Assembly (NCBI GenBank): GCA_903858595.1 | Contig: CAIOJL010000038.1 | Span: forward strand, 1 to 41,087 | Direction: 5' to 3' | Length of the DNA: 41,087 nucleotides | Source: an uncultured Spartobacteria bacterium | GTDB taxonomy: Bacteria; Verrucomicrobiota; Verrucomicrobiia; Chthoniobacterales; UBA6821 | Shown here: piece by piece, positions 4,834 to 13,403 of the stretch | How the letters are laid out: each line of letters opens with the position of its first letter | How positions within the stretch are numbered: position 1 is the stretch's first letter | The notes under the pieces: generated by a model | What the model was told of the DNA's origin: nothing | Databases searched by the model: none | What the model saw: the letters and a program-made list of their open reading frames with translations, nothing else | Translations under genes and position numbers: made by a program

Positions 4834-7404
4834 ATGTTGCCAGAACCGAACCACTCCCCCTTATCAGAGAGCAGCAACACCATCCGCCGAACCGACCTGC
4901 CGATCGAGGAACTGCGCGAAGGAATCATCTCCGAACTGACCGGGGGCAACCGCGTGATCGTGGAAGCTCCCACGGGTTCGGGAAAATCGACCCAGATACC
5001 CCAGATGCTGCTCGATGCCGGGATTCTGGGCTCTGGTCGCGCTGTGATCCTTCAGCCAAGAAGGCTTGCCGCTCGCATGCTTGCCGCCCGTGTCGCCCAT
5101 GAACGCAATGGTCGTGTCGGCGACGAGGTCGGTTACCGCATCAGGCTGGATGATGCCTCGAGCTCCGCAACACGACTCCTCTTTGTCACAGAGGGTATTC
5201 TCGTCCGACAGATGCTGGGCGATCCCGATCTGAGAGGCGTGAGTGCTCTGCTCTTCGACGAGTTCCATGAGCGGCACCTCTACAGTGACATCTCGCTGGC
5301 TCAGGCGCTGGAGCTCCAGGCGACTCGGCGACCCGATCTGAAGATCATCGTCATGTCGGCGACCTTGGATACCTCCGCGCTGGCCGAATATCTGCAACCC
5401 TGCGCTGTGCTCCGCTCCGGGGGACGGACCCATCCCGTCGATATCGAATACCTCACCCGGGATCCCGGAGAGGAGAAGCCTTGGGATCTCGCCGCCGAGG
5501 CTGCCGAGAGCATGCTGAAGAAGACCACTGGCAATCTCCTGGTCTTCATGCCGGGCACCTATGAGATCTCGCGGACCATCTCGACGCTGAGGGTACGGCT
5601 GCCAGCAACGATTGCCGCCCTGCCCCTTCACGGGGAACTCACTCCCGCCGACCAGGATGCGGCGGTCACTTCGGGCGGCAGCCGCAAGGTGATCGTGGCG
5701 ACCAACGTGGCGGAAACCTCCCTGACCATCGATGGGGTCACCGGCGTTATCGACAGCGGCCTGGCCCGTATCGCGAGTTTCGATCCCCGGCGCGGCATCA
5801 ATACACTCCTGATCGAGAAGATCAGTCGCGCCTCGGCCGATCAGCGTGCGGGCCGGGCAGGACGCACCGCACCCGGGGTCTGTCTCCGTCTCTGGACTGA
5901 GCGTGACCATGCGCGGCGCATACCCCGCGAGGCTCCGGAGATCCATCGCGTCGACCTGAGTGAGGTTCTTCTCACGCTCAAGGCCGCTGGATTCACTTCC
6001 ATGGATGCCATCCGCTGGCTGGATGCTCCCAAGGATCAAGCACTGACCCGAGCTGAAACACTCCTGCGGGATCTCGGGGCACTCGATCACGACGGAGAAA
6101 TCACTCCCATGGGACGACGGATGCTGGCCTTCCCCACGCATCCCAGATATGCCCGCATGCTCCTGGCGGCCCAAGAATACGGCTGTGTCCGCGCCGTGGC
6201 CCTGATGGCGGCCTTGACCCAGTCACGCCCACTGCTGCTCCGTACAGACCGCAAGACGGAGGAGGAGCGTCAGGATCTCTTCGGTGGTGGAGGCTCCGAC
6301 TTCCTGGTGATGGCCCGTGCCTTCCGCTGGGCTGAGAAGAATGATTTTCGCGCAGACCGCTGCCGCCAACTCGCAGTCCATGGCGATGCCGCGCGGCAGA
6401 CGGCCAAGATCTTCGAGCAGTTCCTTCGACTTGCAGAGAATCAGGGACTTGATGTCGACGCCCCGGCCACCCCTGACGAGGCATTGGCCCGCTGTATTCT
6501 GGCCGGTTTCGCCGACCAGGTGGCCCGTCGGCGAGGCGCTGGCACAAATCTCTGCGACATCGTCCATGGACGCCGAGGACTGCTTAGCAAGGAGAGTGCC
6601 GCAGCAGAAAGCCGGCTTGTCGTTGCCGCGGAAATCAGCGAGATCGGCCAGGGCAGCGGCGATGTCCGTGTCCAGCTCTCGATGGTGACCTCCATCGACG
6701 AGCAGATGCTGAGGGATCTCTTCCCGAATGAATTCATAGACAGAAACGACTACTTCTTCGACACATCCACCAACCGTGTCGTGAAGCGCACCGAGAAGGT
6801 CTTCCGCGATCTCGTGCTGGAGTCTGTCCATCGCGATGCCCAGCCATGCGAGGAAGCCTCCAGCGTCTTGGCTGCCGCACTGGCCGAGGGGGATCTTCCC
6901 CTTCCCACGTGGAAGGAAGAGACCGAGGAGTGGATGCAGCGGGTGCAATGGCTGGCCCACCACCACCCAGACCTCGAACTCCCGACATTCGATGAGACGG
7001 AACGCCAACTCGCTCTTGTGGAGTGGTGCAGGGGAGCCGTGGGCTACCGTGAAGTGAAAGATAAACCGGCTCTCCCAGCTCTCCAGTCGCTACTGACTCC
7101 AGGCCAGCGCTCCGCCCTTGAACGCCTCGCTCCCGACCGCCATGAGCTGCCCGGAGGGCGCAAGGCCCGACTACTCTACAAAGCAACTGGTCAGGTCACC
7201 ATGAGCGCCCTGATCCAGGATCTCTACGGCGTGACCTCAGCTCCGAAACTCGCGGGAGGAAAAGCCGAAGTGACGATCGAGATTCTGGCGCCCAATCACC
7301 GTCCCATTCAGATCACCAAAGATCTCAACTCCTTCTGGAAAGAGACCTATCCGAAGATCAAGCCGGAGCTTTTACGCCGTTACCCCAAGCATAAGTGGCT
7401 GTAA
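4834..7404 (+). CDS. hrpB: ATP-dependent helicase HrpB
   Basis: An 856-residue DExH-box protein of the usual HrpB size. Helicase motifs appear in order: Walker A APTGSGKST (45-53), DEFH box (142-145), SAT (175-177), motif V ATNVAETSLTIDG (from ~289), motif VI QRAGRAGR (~337-344). A long HrpB-type C-terminal region follows, ending near FWKETYPKIKPELLRRYPKHKW, a typical HrpB ending. The family unwinds RNA in vitro; its cellular role is poorly defined. It is a single plus-strand gene between minus-strand units. No Shine-Dalgarno sequence precedes the ATG. Confidence 0.95.
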   Translation: MLPEPNHSPLSESSNTIRRTDLPIEELREGIISELTGGNRVIVEAPTGSGKSTQIPQMLLDAGILGSGRAVILQPRRLAARMLAARVAHERNGRVGDEVGYRIRLDDASSSATRLLFVTEGILVRQMLGDPDLRGVSALLFDEFHERHLYSDISLAQALELQATRRPDLKIIVMSATLDTSALAEYLQPCAVLRSGGRTHPVDIEYLTRDPGEEKPWDLAAEAAESMLKKTTGNLLVFMPGTYEISRTISTLRVRLPATIAALPLHGELTPADQDAAVTSGGSRKVIVATNVAETSLTIDGVTGVIDSGLARIASFDPRRGINTLLIEKISRASADQRAGRAGRTAPGVCLRLWTERDHARRIPREAPEIHRVDLSEVLLTLKAAGFTSMDAIRWLDAPKDQALTRAETLLRDLGALDHDGEITPMGRRMLAFPTHPRYARMLLAAQEYGCVRAVALMAALTQSRPLLLRTDRKTEEERQDLFGGGGSDFLVMARAFRWAEKNDFRADRCRQLAVHGDAARQTAKIFEQFLRLAENQGLDVDAPATPDEALARCILAGFADQVARRRGAGTNLCDIVHGRRGLLSKESAAAESRLVVAAEISEIGQGSGDVRVQLSMVTSIDEQMLRDLFPNEFIDRNDYFFDTSTNRVVKRTEKVFRDLVLESVHRDAQPCEEASSVLAAALAEGDLPLPTWKEETEEWMQRVQWLAHHHPDLELPTFDETERQLALVEWCRGAVGYREVKDKPALPALQSLLTPGQRSALERLAPDRHELPGGRKARLLYKATGQVTMSALIQDLYGVTSAPKLAGGKAEVTIEILAPNHRPIQITKDLNSFWKETYPKIKPELLRRYPKHKWL

Positions 7405-7424
7405 GCCACAGAAGGATGAAAGCT

Positions 7425-7513
7425 GAAACTTAAAAGCTGAATAAAAACTTAAAACAGTCGGCTGGTTGTTTCCACATTTCAACCCTTCAACCTTTTAACG
7501 CTTTAACCCTTAA
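7425..7513. repeat. Degenerate 7-8-bp AT-rich repeats
   Basis: The gap after hrpB holds imperfect short repeats: AAAGCTGAAACTTAAAAGCT-type units at ~7429-7455 and TTCAACCC/TTCAACC/TTTTAACG/CTTTAACCC units at 7477-7513. Similar runs occur at 13299-13324, 13366-13388, 25601-25616 and 37960-37987. The last units overlap the end of the entericidin-like gene. Confidence 0.5.
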
Positions 7514-7704
7514 TTCGTCTTCGGGAACTGGGGTGGGTTCTGGACATAATCCGAATCCGACTTCTTTACGGAACTGTCACCCGTCATCTTCTCTTGAGAC
7601 CAGGTGGCGGCTCCGGAGATGTCTTCCCCAACTCCTTTGAAGGTGTTGCATCCAGCAAGCATCAGAGGAGCCACGATCAGGGGAAGGAGCAGCAGGGTTT
7701 TCAT
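7510..7704 (-). CDS. Entericidin-like small lipoprotein
   Basis: A 64-residue protein from ATG 7704, chosen because MKTLLLLPLIVAPLMLAGC is a textbook lipoprotein signal with the lipobox LAGC and lipidated Cys19. The sequence after it, NTFKGVGEDISGA, matches the entericidin A/B pattern. Entericidins are small envelope lipoproteins of the EcnAB type. The remaining tail is polar. It lies 32 bp downstream of the acyltransferase gene and may share its transcript. Confidence 0.75.
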   Translation of the reverse strand: MKTLLLLPLIVAPLMLAGCNTFKGVGEDISGAATWSQEKMTGDSSVKKSDSDYVQNPPQFPKTN

Positions 7705-7736
7705 GGTAAGATCCATATCTCCGGACGTACTGCTTG

Positions 7737-8750
7737 TCATCCCATTTTCTCGATCAACTCCTGAAAAGGCTCATACTCCCCGGCATAGAACGGATATCCC
7801 TCACCCTCATAACTTTCCGAACCCTTAGGCCGGTAGCGCCAGTGCTTGTAGCTCCAGAGCCAGAGTTCGGGATGGGCGTGAAGCCCAGGCTCCAAGGCGT
7901 CCCAGCATGCTTGGGCAATCTGGGCGGGCGTGGTTTCCGCAGTCACGGGAAGCTCGGGCAGATAGCGAACGATATAGCCACCATCCTTTCGCGGGAGGCA
8001 AACCACGGGGACAAGGACTGACCCGGTCCTCAAGGCAAGTTCCGCAGGCAGTCGGGTCACCGGAGTCAGGAGGCGCCCGAACTGTCGGATCACAACAGGT
8101 CCCTCGCTTGGCTTAAGATTCAGGTCGATCAGCATCCCCATTTTCCCCCCATCCTTGAGATAACGAATGGTCCTTAGCATGGCTCCCTTCTGGGGCATGA
8201 TCTCCTGGCCGAGAGCGGATCGCCATCCGTCGAAGAGAGGGCCGAGCAGCGGATTCTTTAGGTTCTGGGCGATGACCGGGAAATTCCCAAAATGCCGGCA
8301 GGTGATCTGACTGAGCCACTCGAAGTTCCCTGCATGAAGGCAGAAATAGAGAGCAGGCCTTCCCTCGGCACCATGGGAGGGCATCGGATCGAGTCCCTCG
8401 GTGGTGATGATCTCGTCCAATACTTCCTTCGAGAGATTCGAGGACCAGAGAAGCTCAAGAGCCGTTCGAGCAAAGACGCCGTAGGATTTTCTTCCGATAC
8501 AATCATACTCTGCCTCCGAATAGCGCTCTCCGAAAGCTGAGCGCAGATTTGCAATGGTCACCTCACGGCGGTGAGCGTCCAAGGAGAAGAAGAGTGATCC
8601 GACGAAATTTGCGAGCGGGGGGATCACTTTCCATGGCAGGAGGCAGACCAAAGCAGAAGCCAACCTGAGTCCCCAATATTCCAGGCGATAGCGCTGACGC
8701 TTCCAAAAAGGGAAGGCTCTCAAGCCAACAGCCTGTCCGGTTATTGTCAT
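7737..8750 (-). CDS. Lysophospholipid/lipid A acyltransferase (LpxL/HtrB family)
   Basis: A 337-residue protein. The start at ATG 8750 is chosen because it overlaps the metG stop as ATGA; the frame is open further upstream inside metG. The HX4E acyltransferase motif is present as HAGNFE (H139-E144), followed by family-like segments including a GKMGMLIDLNL stretch and an RTGSVLVPV stretch. An N-terminal hydrophobic segment (~28-56) would anchor it to the inner membrane. The family transfers acyl chains from acyl-ACP onto lipid A precursors, so the host probably makes lipopolysaccharide. Which acyl chain or substrate is used cannot be read. Translational coupling to metG is likely. Confidence 0.85.
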   Translation of the reverse strand: MTITGQAVGLRAFPFWKRQRYRLEYWGLRLASALVCLLPWKVIPPLANFVGSLFFSLDAHRREVTIANLRSAFGERYSEAEYDCIGRKSYGVFARTALELLWSSNLSKEVLDEIITTEGLDPMPSHGAEGRPALYFCLHAGNFEWLSQITCRHFGNFPVIAQNLKNPLLGPLFDGWRSALGQEIMPQKGAMLRTIRYLKDGGKMGMLIDLNLKPSEGPVVIRQFGRLLTPVTRLPAELALRTGSVLVPVVCLPRKDGGYIVRYLPELPVTAETTPAQIAQACWDALEPGLHAHPELWLWSYKHWRYRPKGSESYEGEGYPFYAGEYEPFQELIEKMG

Positions 8751-10318
8751 GCAGCAGAATCTCCAACTCCCGCAACCGACATTTCCAATCTCGGGAAGAC
8801 CGGCTTGGGTTCGCCACATCGGTATCCCTCGGGTAATGCGGTGATTGCTAATGCCCCGAGCTCCAAGGCAGGAAGAGCAATCTGGCGTAGGATCTCGGCG
8901 GCGGCCTCCGGAGCTACAGGCAAGAGGAGCGTGGCAGCGGTGCGGGCCGAGAGGATAAGAGTGGAAAGCACGGCATCAAGCCTGTCGGCGTGTTCCGGAT
9001 CCTTGGCGAGCTTCCAAGGCGCGGCGGAATCCACTAGGGCATTCGCCCTATTCACCAAATCGACCATGGTCTCGATTCCGGCATGAATCTGGTTGGCATT
9101 CATCTGAGTGACAAAGGTCTTCACTGACTCGGAATCAGCAGCCAGATGGGCGGCTAGGTCCGCAGGAAGAGAGACCTGCTTTGGCGATCCCTCGCGGTAG
9201 CGATGGGTCATGCTCAGGGTCCGGTTCACGAGGTTGCCGAGGCCGTTCCCCAGCTCGGTGTTGTGACGCAGGATCAGACGCTCCTCGCTGAAGTCGGCGT
9301 CGCGACCCATAACGGCATCGCGCATCAGATAATACCGAAGTGCGGTAACTCCATAGGTCTCCACCAGCGCGGCGGGATCAACCACATTGCCGGTGCTCTT
9401 GCTGACCTTCTCGCCGCGCAGGCTCCAGAAGCCGTGAACTAGCAGATGCGGCATCCGATCATCGCTAAACCCCATGGCATGCAGCATGCAGGGCCAATAG
9501 ACGCCGTGGGCTGGGATCAGGATGTCCTTGCCGATCACGTGATGGTCGGCGGGCCAGAGCGTGTCGAAAGCAACCTGGCCCTCTTCTACCTCGACACCAT
9601 AACCGGCAAAGCTGATGTAGTTGATCAAGGCATCGAACCAGACATAGGTGACAAAGCCGGAATCGAACGGCAGCTCGATCCCCCACTCCAGGCGGCTCTT
9701 AGGACGCGAGATGCAGAGGTCCCCTGTGATCTTCGCGGCAGCATTCTTCAGCTCGGTCTGACGGAAGTCAGGGGTGACGAAATCCTTGCGGCTCTCCAGG
9801 AAGCCGTGGAGCCACTCGGAGCACTTCGAAAGACGGAAGTACCAATTCTCTTCGTTCAGAAGTACGACCTCGCCCCATTCGGTTCCGAACTCTCCGTCGG
9901 GCCCCCGCTCCTTGTCAGTCAGGAACTGCTCCTGACGGACGCTGTAGTGGCCGCTGTAAGTCGCCTTGTAGAGCCAATCGCGCTCCTTGAGATCCTGGAG
10001 AATGCGCTGGACCGCCGCCTTGTGGAGCGGGGCCGTCGTTGCCGCCCAGGCGTCGTAGGAAATACCCAGCGTTTTCCAGAGTGTGAGGAATTTCTCGGAA
10101 ACCCTGTCGGCGAATTTCTGGGGAGGAATTCCCTCTCGCTCGGCACTCTGCTGGACCTTCTGGCCATGCTGGTCGACACCAGTGAGGAAAAAGACTTCGC
10201 TACCCCTCTGGCGCTGATAGCGGGCCAGCACATCGGCGAGGATCTTCTCGTAGGCGTGGCCGATGTGCGGCGGGGCATTCGTGTAATCAATCGCAGTGGT
10301 AATGAAGAATGGTTTCAT
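8747..10318 (-). CDS. metG: Methionyl-tRNA synthetase
   Basis: A 523-residue class I aminoacyl-tRNA synthetase that charges tRNA-Met. The signature HIGH is at residues 18-21 in APPHIGHAYE, and KVSKS (304-308) is the KMSKS loop. The start at ATG 10318 (MKPFFITT) fits the family N-terminus; 11 further codons upstream are open but look unrelated. The connective-peptide region (YSGHYSVRQEQFLTDKE) lacks the cysteines of zinc-binding MetRS, so it is a zinc-free type. There is no C-terminal dimerisation domain. It overlaps the acyltransferase gene by 4 bp. Confidence 0.96.
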   Translation of the reverse strand: MKPFFITTAIDYTNAPPHIGHAYEKILADVLARYQRQRGSEVFFLTGVDQHGQKVQQSAEREGIPPQKFADRVSEKFLTLWKTLGISYDAWAATTAPLHKAAVQRILQDLKERDWLYKATYSGHYSVRQEQFLTDKERGPDGEFGTEWGEVVLLNEENWYFRLSKCSEWLHGFLESRKDFVTPDFRQTELKNAAAKITGDLCISRPKSRLEWGIELPFDSGFVTYVWFDALINYISFAGYGVEVEEGQVAFDTLWPADHHVIGKDILIPAHGVYWPCMLHAMGFSDDRMPHLLVHGFWSLRGEKVSKSTGNVVDPAALVETYGVTALRYYLMRDAVMGRDADFSEERLILRHNTELGNGLGNLVNRTLSMTHRYREGSPKQVSLPADLAAHLAADSESVKTFVTQMNANQIHAGIETMVDLVNRANALVDSAAPWKLAKDPEHADRLDAVLSTLILSARTAATLLLPVAPEAAAEILRQIALPALELGALAITALPEGYRCGEPKPVFPRLEMSVAGVGDSAA

Positions 10319-10497
10319 GAAATTTTTGGATCTTCGGAAGACACAGCACAAGATTCCGTCGCATCAGGAAATCAGGAAAGGAGAATATGATGACACTCCA
10401 CGGCGTTCGGACTCACCTACTTACCGCAGAGGGTGCCACTTATTTGTCCGCACCTCTGGTAAGAGCGCACGGGATGTGATGGTGGTTCTTGAAGCCG

Positions 10498-10509
10498 GCA
10501 GGGCCCTGC
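10498..10509. repeat. Perfect 12-bp palindrome upstream of metG
   Basis: GCAGGGCCCTGC is fully self-complementary and lies in the 247-bp gap between hicA and metG. It may be an operator or part of an mRNA hairpin at the end of the hicBA transcript. The rest of this gap shows no supported gene. Confidence 0.25.
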
Positions 10510-10565
10510 GGGCCGCTGCGGTTGGTTCTCCAGCGAGCAGACAGATTCATAGATCTGCTGCGGGT

Positions 10566-10772
10566 TTAGAGTTTCCTAAACTCCTCCTCCGTCATCTCTG
10601 CCTGCTTAAGGATGGAGCGGAAGGTTCCCATCGGCACATCCTTCGTGTGCATTGCCACATAAGTCTGACGACCATCAGGGTGCCGGAGGACCACATGAGA
10701 ACCGCTTTGCCTGCGGATGATGAATCCCACCCGCTGAAGCCTCTGGAGGACTTCTTTAGCCTTAAATGGCAT
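10566..10772 (-). CDS. hicA: HicA-type mRNA interferase toxin
   Basis: A 68-residue protein matching the HicA double-stranded-RNA-binding-like fold. It starts with [14 protein letters not shown], then the diagnostic [13 protein letters not shown] with catalytic His26, then a [20 protein letters not shown] helix. HicA toxins cleave mRNA and are neutralised by HicB. The HicB-like gene lies 46 bp upstream on the same strand, giving a hicB-hicA order. The length is typical and the catalytic histidine is present, so the toxin appears intact. Confidence 0.9.
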   Translation of the reverse strand: MPFKAKEVLQRLQRVGFIIRRQSGSHVVLRHPDGRQTYVAMHTKDVPMGTFRSILKQAEMTEEEFRKL

Positions 10773-10818
10773 GAAGGAAGATTCCTAGTTGATTGACAGG
10801 ATCGGTCTTTGTAAAAGC

Positions 10819-11040
10819 CTACACTTCGACCGAGGCCAGGACAGACTCGCGGACGGCCAAGGGAGCCTCTCCATGCGCCTTTTTTTCCTCCACCCAGAGG
10901 CGGATCAGGTCGCGGACTGCGGTCATCGCTCCTTCGATCCCCTCACCATGCGTGGTGATCCCGAGCGAGGGAACATGGGCGTAGTAGATCCCCTCCTCCT
11001 CCTGGACGGTGGATGATTCGAGAAGAACAGAGTAGTTCAT
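10819..11040 (-). CDS. hicB: HicB-type antitoxin
   Basis: A 73-residue protein with the partial RNase H-like HicB fold. It has MNYSVLLESS, then GIYYAHVPSLGITTHGEGIEGA, the usual HicB pattern (strand, Pro-Gly-type turn, Thr-Gly-Glu turn, helix), followed by a helix AVRDLIRLWVEEKK. The short C-terminus leaves no room for a clear ribbon-helix-helix or HTH DNA-binding domain, so autoregulation, if any, may need the complex. It precedes hicA by 46 bp. A 13-bp palindrome sits about 55 bp upstream of its start. Confidence 0.87.
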   Translation of the reverse strand: MNYSVLLESSTVQEEEGIYYAHVPSLGITTHGEGIEGAMTAVRDLIRLWVEEKKAHGEAPLAVRESVLASVEV

Positions 11041-11094
11041 GAGGATGAAGATAACTTCTCTTGGCCGATTGTCTCCGGTTTTTTGTCAGAGAGG

Positions 11095-11107
11095 TGGATC
11101 AGATCCA
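11095..11107. promoter_or_regulatory. Palindrome upstream of hicBA, possible operator
   Basis: TGGATC-A-GATCCA is a perfect 6-1-6 inverted repeat, 55-67 bp before the hicB start codon. Toxin-antitoxin operons are commonly autoregulated through such palindromes. No clear -10/-35 pair was recognised near it, so the role is a guess from position. Confidence 0.3.
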
Positions 11108-11219
11108 TCCCGCGAGCATCAAGCCACACTCCTCCGGAGTTGCAGAGCTGAAGCTGAACTGCCGGGCACTCAGCAGATTCATGGAGAGAATCTCTACCCG
11201 ATCTCCAATCTTCTATCTC

Positions 11220-11594
11220 CTAACCCCTATCTTCTTCCTTGGCGATCTTGCCACCCCAGGAAAGGATCCTAGCTTTCACGCCGGCAGACTCAGCCTCTGC
11301 GATCTGGTGGTTGCGTACATAAAACATGGAAAGACTCGACCACGCCAGCTGGTCATTGGGTTGGAGTTGCGTCGCCTTCAGGCCCGCCTCGATGGCCTCC
11401 GGGAAGCAGCCCGTTTTCATGAGGGCCATCCCCAAGGCATGCCATCCGTCAAAGAACAGTGGGTCGATCTCGATGCAGCGACGGTATTTCTCCACCGCAG
11501 CCTCGAGTTCCCCCACGGCGACATCCCCGCTGGCCTCGTCAAAAAGGTCAAAGAGGGTCGTAGTGCCGCCACTCTCGGGCTGAGTTTCAGACAT
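11220..11594 (-). CDS. Small tetratricopeptide-repeat protein
   Basis: A 124-residue soluble protein from ATG 11594; the frame stays open upstream into the chaperone gene, but MSETQPE is the natural start. Residues ~29-115 carry two to three TPR units: AVEKYRRCIEIDPLFFDGWH, then ALGMALMKTGCFPEAIEAGLK..LQPND, then LAWSSLSMFYVRNHQIAEAE. TPR domains mediate protein-protein contacts. It starts 31 bp after the PpiD-like chaperone gene stop, so it may be co-expressed with it. The partner is unknown. Confidence 0.75.
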   Translation of the reverse strand: MSETQPESGGTTTLFDLFDEASGDVAVGELEAAVEKYRRCIEIDPLFFDGWHALGMALMKTGCFPEAIEAGLKATQLQPNDQLAWSSLSMFYVRNHQIAEAESAGVKARILSWGGKIAKEEDRG

Positions 11595-11625
11595 GAAAAC
11601 TTCTAAGCCTCTCCCGTTGGGATTC

Positions 11626-13197
11626 TTACTGAGGACCCTGACCAGCTTGAGCGCCCTGAGCATTCTGCGCACCTTGCGAGTTCCTGGCATCTCGTCCAAG
11701 CATCTTGATCTGAGCAGAGGCGCGGGCGGAACGGAGCCAATCCATGTAGAGCAGGTCCTGCTCATTGGAGAGAATCGTCTTGGAAAGCGTGGTTTGGTGC
11801 TCTTTCCACTGGGCATCAGTAAGCGGGGTTCGCTTCACAAGGTAGATGGCAACGCCGCCCCAGGGAGCGGGCTGTAGAGAGCCAAGCTGGCCGTCCTTCA
11901 GACCAAGACTGGCCGAGGCCAAAGCCTGCTGCTCCTGCGAGTTCTTCTGGTCGGAAGGAGTGACTCCCGCAAGAGCTGTCGTCTTCACACCGGCGGCTTT
12001 TGCAGCATCCGCGAAGGATTTTCCAGCAGCCATGTCGGCACGGATCTTATCGAGGGATTTGGAAGCCGACTCGGCAAGAAGCTTGACCACTTTTTCTTCT
12101 TTCAGATGAGTAATAATCTTTTCGGAAACCTCTGCCAGTTCAAGTTGGCGGACGGGATTCTCTGCATCCACGGAAATGACATAGAAGGAATTCCCTTCCT
12201 GAATGATGTCGGAAAGCTCGCCTGTCTTCTGGAGACGGAAGGCAGCCGACGCAACGGATAAAGGGATGCCCGAATCTTTTCCCTTCACGCTCCCGTCACG
12301 CTGGAGGCCGGTCACTTTCTCGGGTTGCAGGGCAGCCACCTGCTTTGCGGACTTGGCAAAAACGCTCCCCTTGGCAATCTCGCCACGGATGACCTTCATG
12401 GAATTCTCCGCCTGATCCGCCAGCTTCTGCTGTGCAGCGGCCTTTTCCTTGCCGGTGAGTTTTTGCTGCGCGTCAGGCAGGTCGAAGACCACATAGGTCA
12501 CGTCACGGCTCTCGGGGGAAAGAAGTCCACCCTTGTTCTTGGAATAAAAGGCGGCCACTTCCTCGTTCGGTACTGTGACATTCTTGCCAAATGCATCCCG
12601 CTCGAAACGCAGCACCTGAGCCGTGATCGGCTGAAAGATCCGCGCAGCCTCGCGGACCTGGCCCTCGCCGATGGCCACGGGTGAGCTGATGATCCGATGC
12701 AGTTCCCTGACACGCAGGGCATCCCGGACGATCTCCTCCATCTGTCGCTCGGTAAAGCCATTGGGAGCCAACTGATCCTGGATAAAGGCGGCATACTTAG
12801 CCGGATCGAAGGTGCCGGCGGTCTGAAGAGAAGGGAGTCCCTTGATCACATTGGCAACTGCGTCGTCGGAAGGGTGAATGCCAAGCTCCGGGGCTTGGTT
12901 GCGGATGACAAAGAGATTTAGAATGAAATCGCTCACGGAGGCCTCCTCATTCTCTCCCATGCCTCCGAGGTCACGGACGAAATCGGTCAAACCCAGGGCT
13001 AGCGCAAGACGGTAACCGCGTACCTGATGGTCGATTTCGGCACGCTGAACCACGCGACCATAGATCGAGATCACATCATTGGATCCGAACTTTTGAAATT
13101 TGTCGGTGGGGTTGTAGAGCCAGATGAAGGCGACGATCGTCAGGATGGCTATCACCAGCATGAGAACCTGTTGGTTTTTACGGATGACGGTCAGCAT
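11626..13197 (-). CDS. PpiD/SurA-like membrane-anchored periplasmic chaperone
   Basis: A 523-residue protein. It begins with MLTVIRKNQQVLMLVIAILTIVAFIWLY, read as a short cytoplasmic end plus one membrane anchor (~11-29). A SurA_N-type region follows (GRVVQRAEIDHQVRG). Residues ~225-350 resemble a degenerate parvulin PPIC domain. The C-terminal part is helical and ends in Gln/Gly/Ala repeats (QGAQNAQGAQAGQGPQ). PpiD-type proteins help fold outer-membrane and periplasmic proteins emerging from the Sec translocon. Prolyl isomerase activity is uncertain because the parvulin core is weak. It is followed by a TPR gene. Confidence 0.8.
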   Translation of the reverse strand: MLTVIRKNQQVLMLVIAILTIVAFIWLYNPTDKFQKFGSNDVISIYGRVVQRAEIDHQVRGYRLALALGLTDFVRDLGGMGENEEASVSDFILNLFVIRNQAPELGIHPSDDAVANVIKGLPSLQTAGTFDPAKYAAFIQDQLAPNGFTERQMEEIVRDALRVRELHRIISSPVAIGEGQVREAARIFQPITAQVLRFERDAFGKNVTVPNEEVAAFYSKNKGGLLSPESRDVTYVVFDLPDAQQKLTGKEKAAAQQKLADQAENSMKVIRGEIAKGSVFAKSAKQVAALQPEKVTGLQRDGSVKGKDSGIPLSVASAAFRLQKTGELSDIIQEGNSFYVISVDAENPVRQLELAEVSEKIITHLKEEKVVKLLAESASKSLDKIRADMAAGKSFADAAKAAGVKTTALAGVTPSDQKNSQEQQALASASLGLKDGQLGSLQPAPWGGVAIYLVKRTPLTDAQWKEHQTTLSKTILSNEQDLLYMDWLRSARASAQIKMLGRDARNSQGAQNAQGAQAGQGPQ

Positions 13198-13298
13198 GGG
13201 AAATTATGAGGATAGGGGTTTTAAGAGAAAATGGAGTCTTCCTGACTAATTGGCTGCTTATCCGAAAGCAAGCGCGACGAAGGATCGGAAGTTGATCG

Positions 13299-13388
13299 GT
13301 TAAATGGTTAAAAAAGTTAAAAATAGCTACCTGCAGAGAACGAGGACGTTTTGAGATTCTGCCTCCCTTCAATCCTTCAACTTTTCAC
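13299..13388. repeat. Degenerate short AT-rich repeats
   Basis: The 206-bp gap between the chaperone and the CYTH-Nudix gene holds GGTTAAATGGTTAAAAAAGT-like units (13299-13324) and CCTTCAATCCTTCAAC (13366-13381), of the same style as the repeats after hrpB. No gene or clear promoter was recognised here. Confidence 0.4.
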
Positions 13389-13403
13389 TCCCCGGAACGG
13401 GGC

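Noticed and set aside
4864-6174. Long antisense frame (436 codons) over hrpB
   Set aside because: It lies opposite a clear helicase gene, shows no known motif and reflects GC-rich codon structure.
9446-10390. Antisense frame over metG
   Set aside because: metG motifs are complete on the minus strand and the antisense product is featureless.
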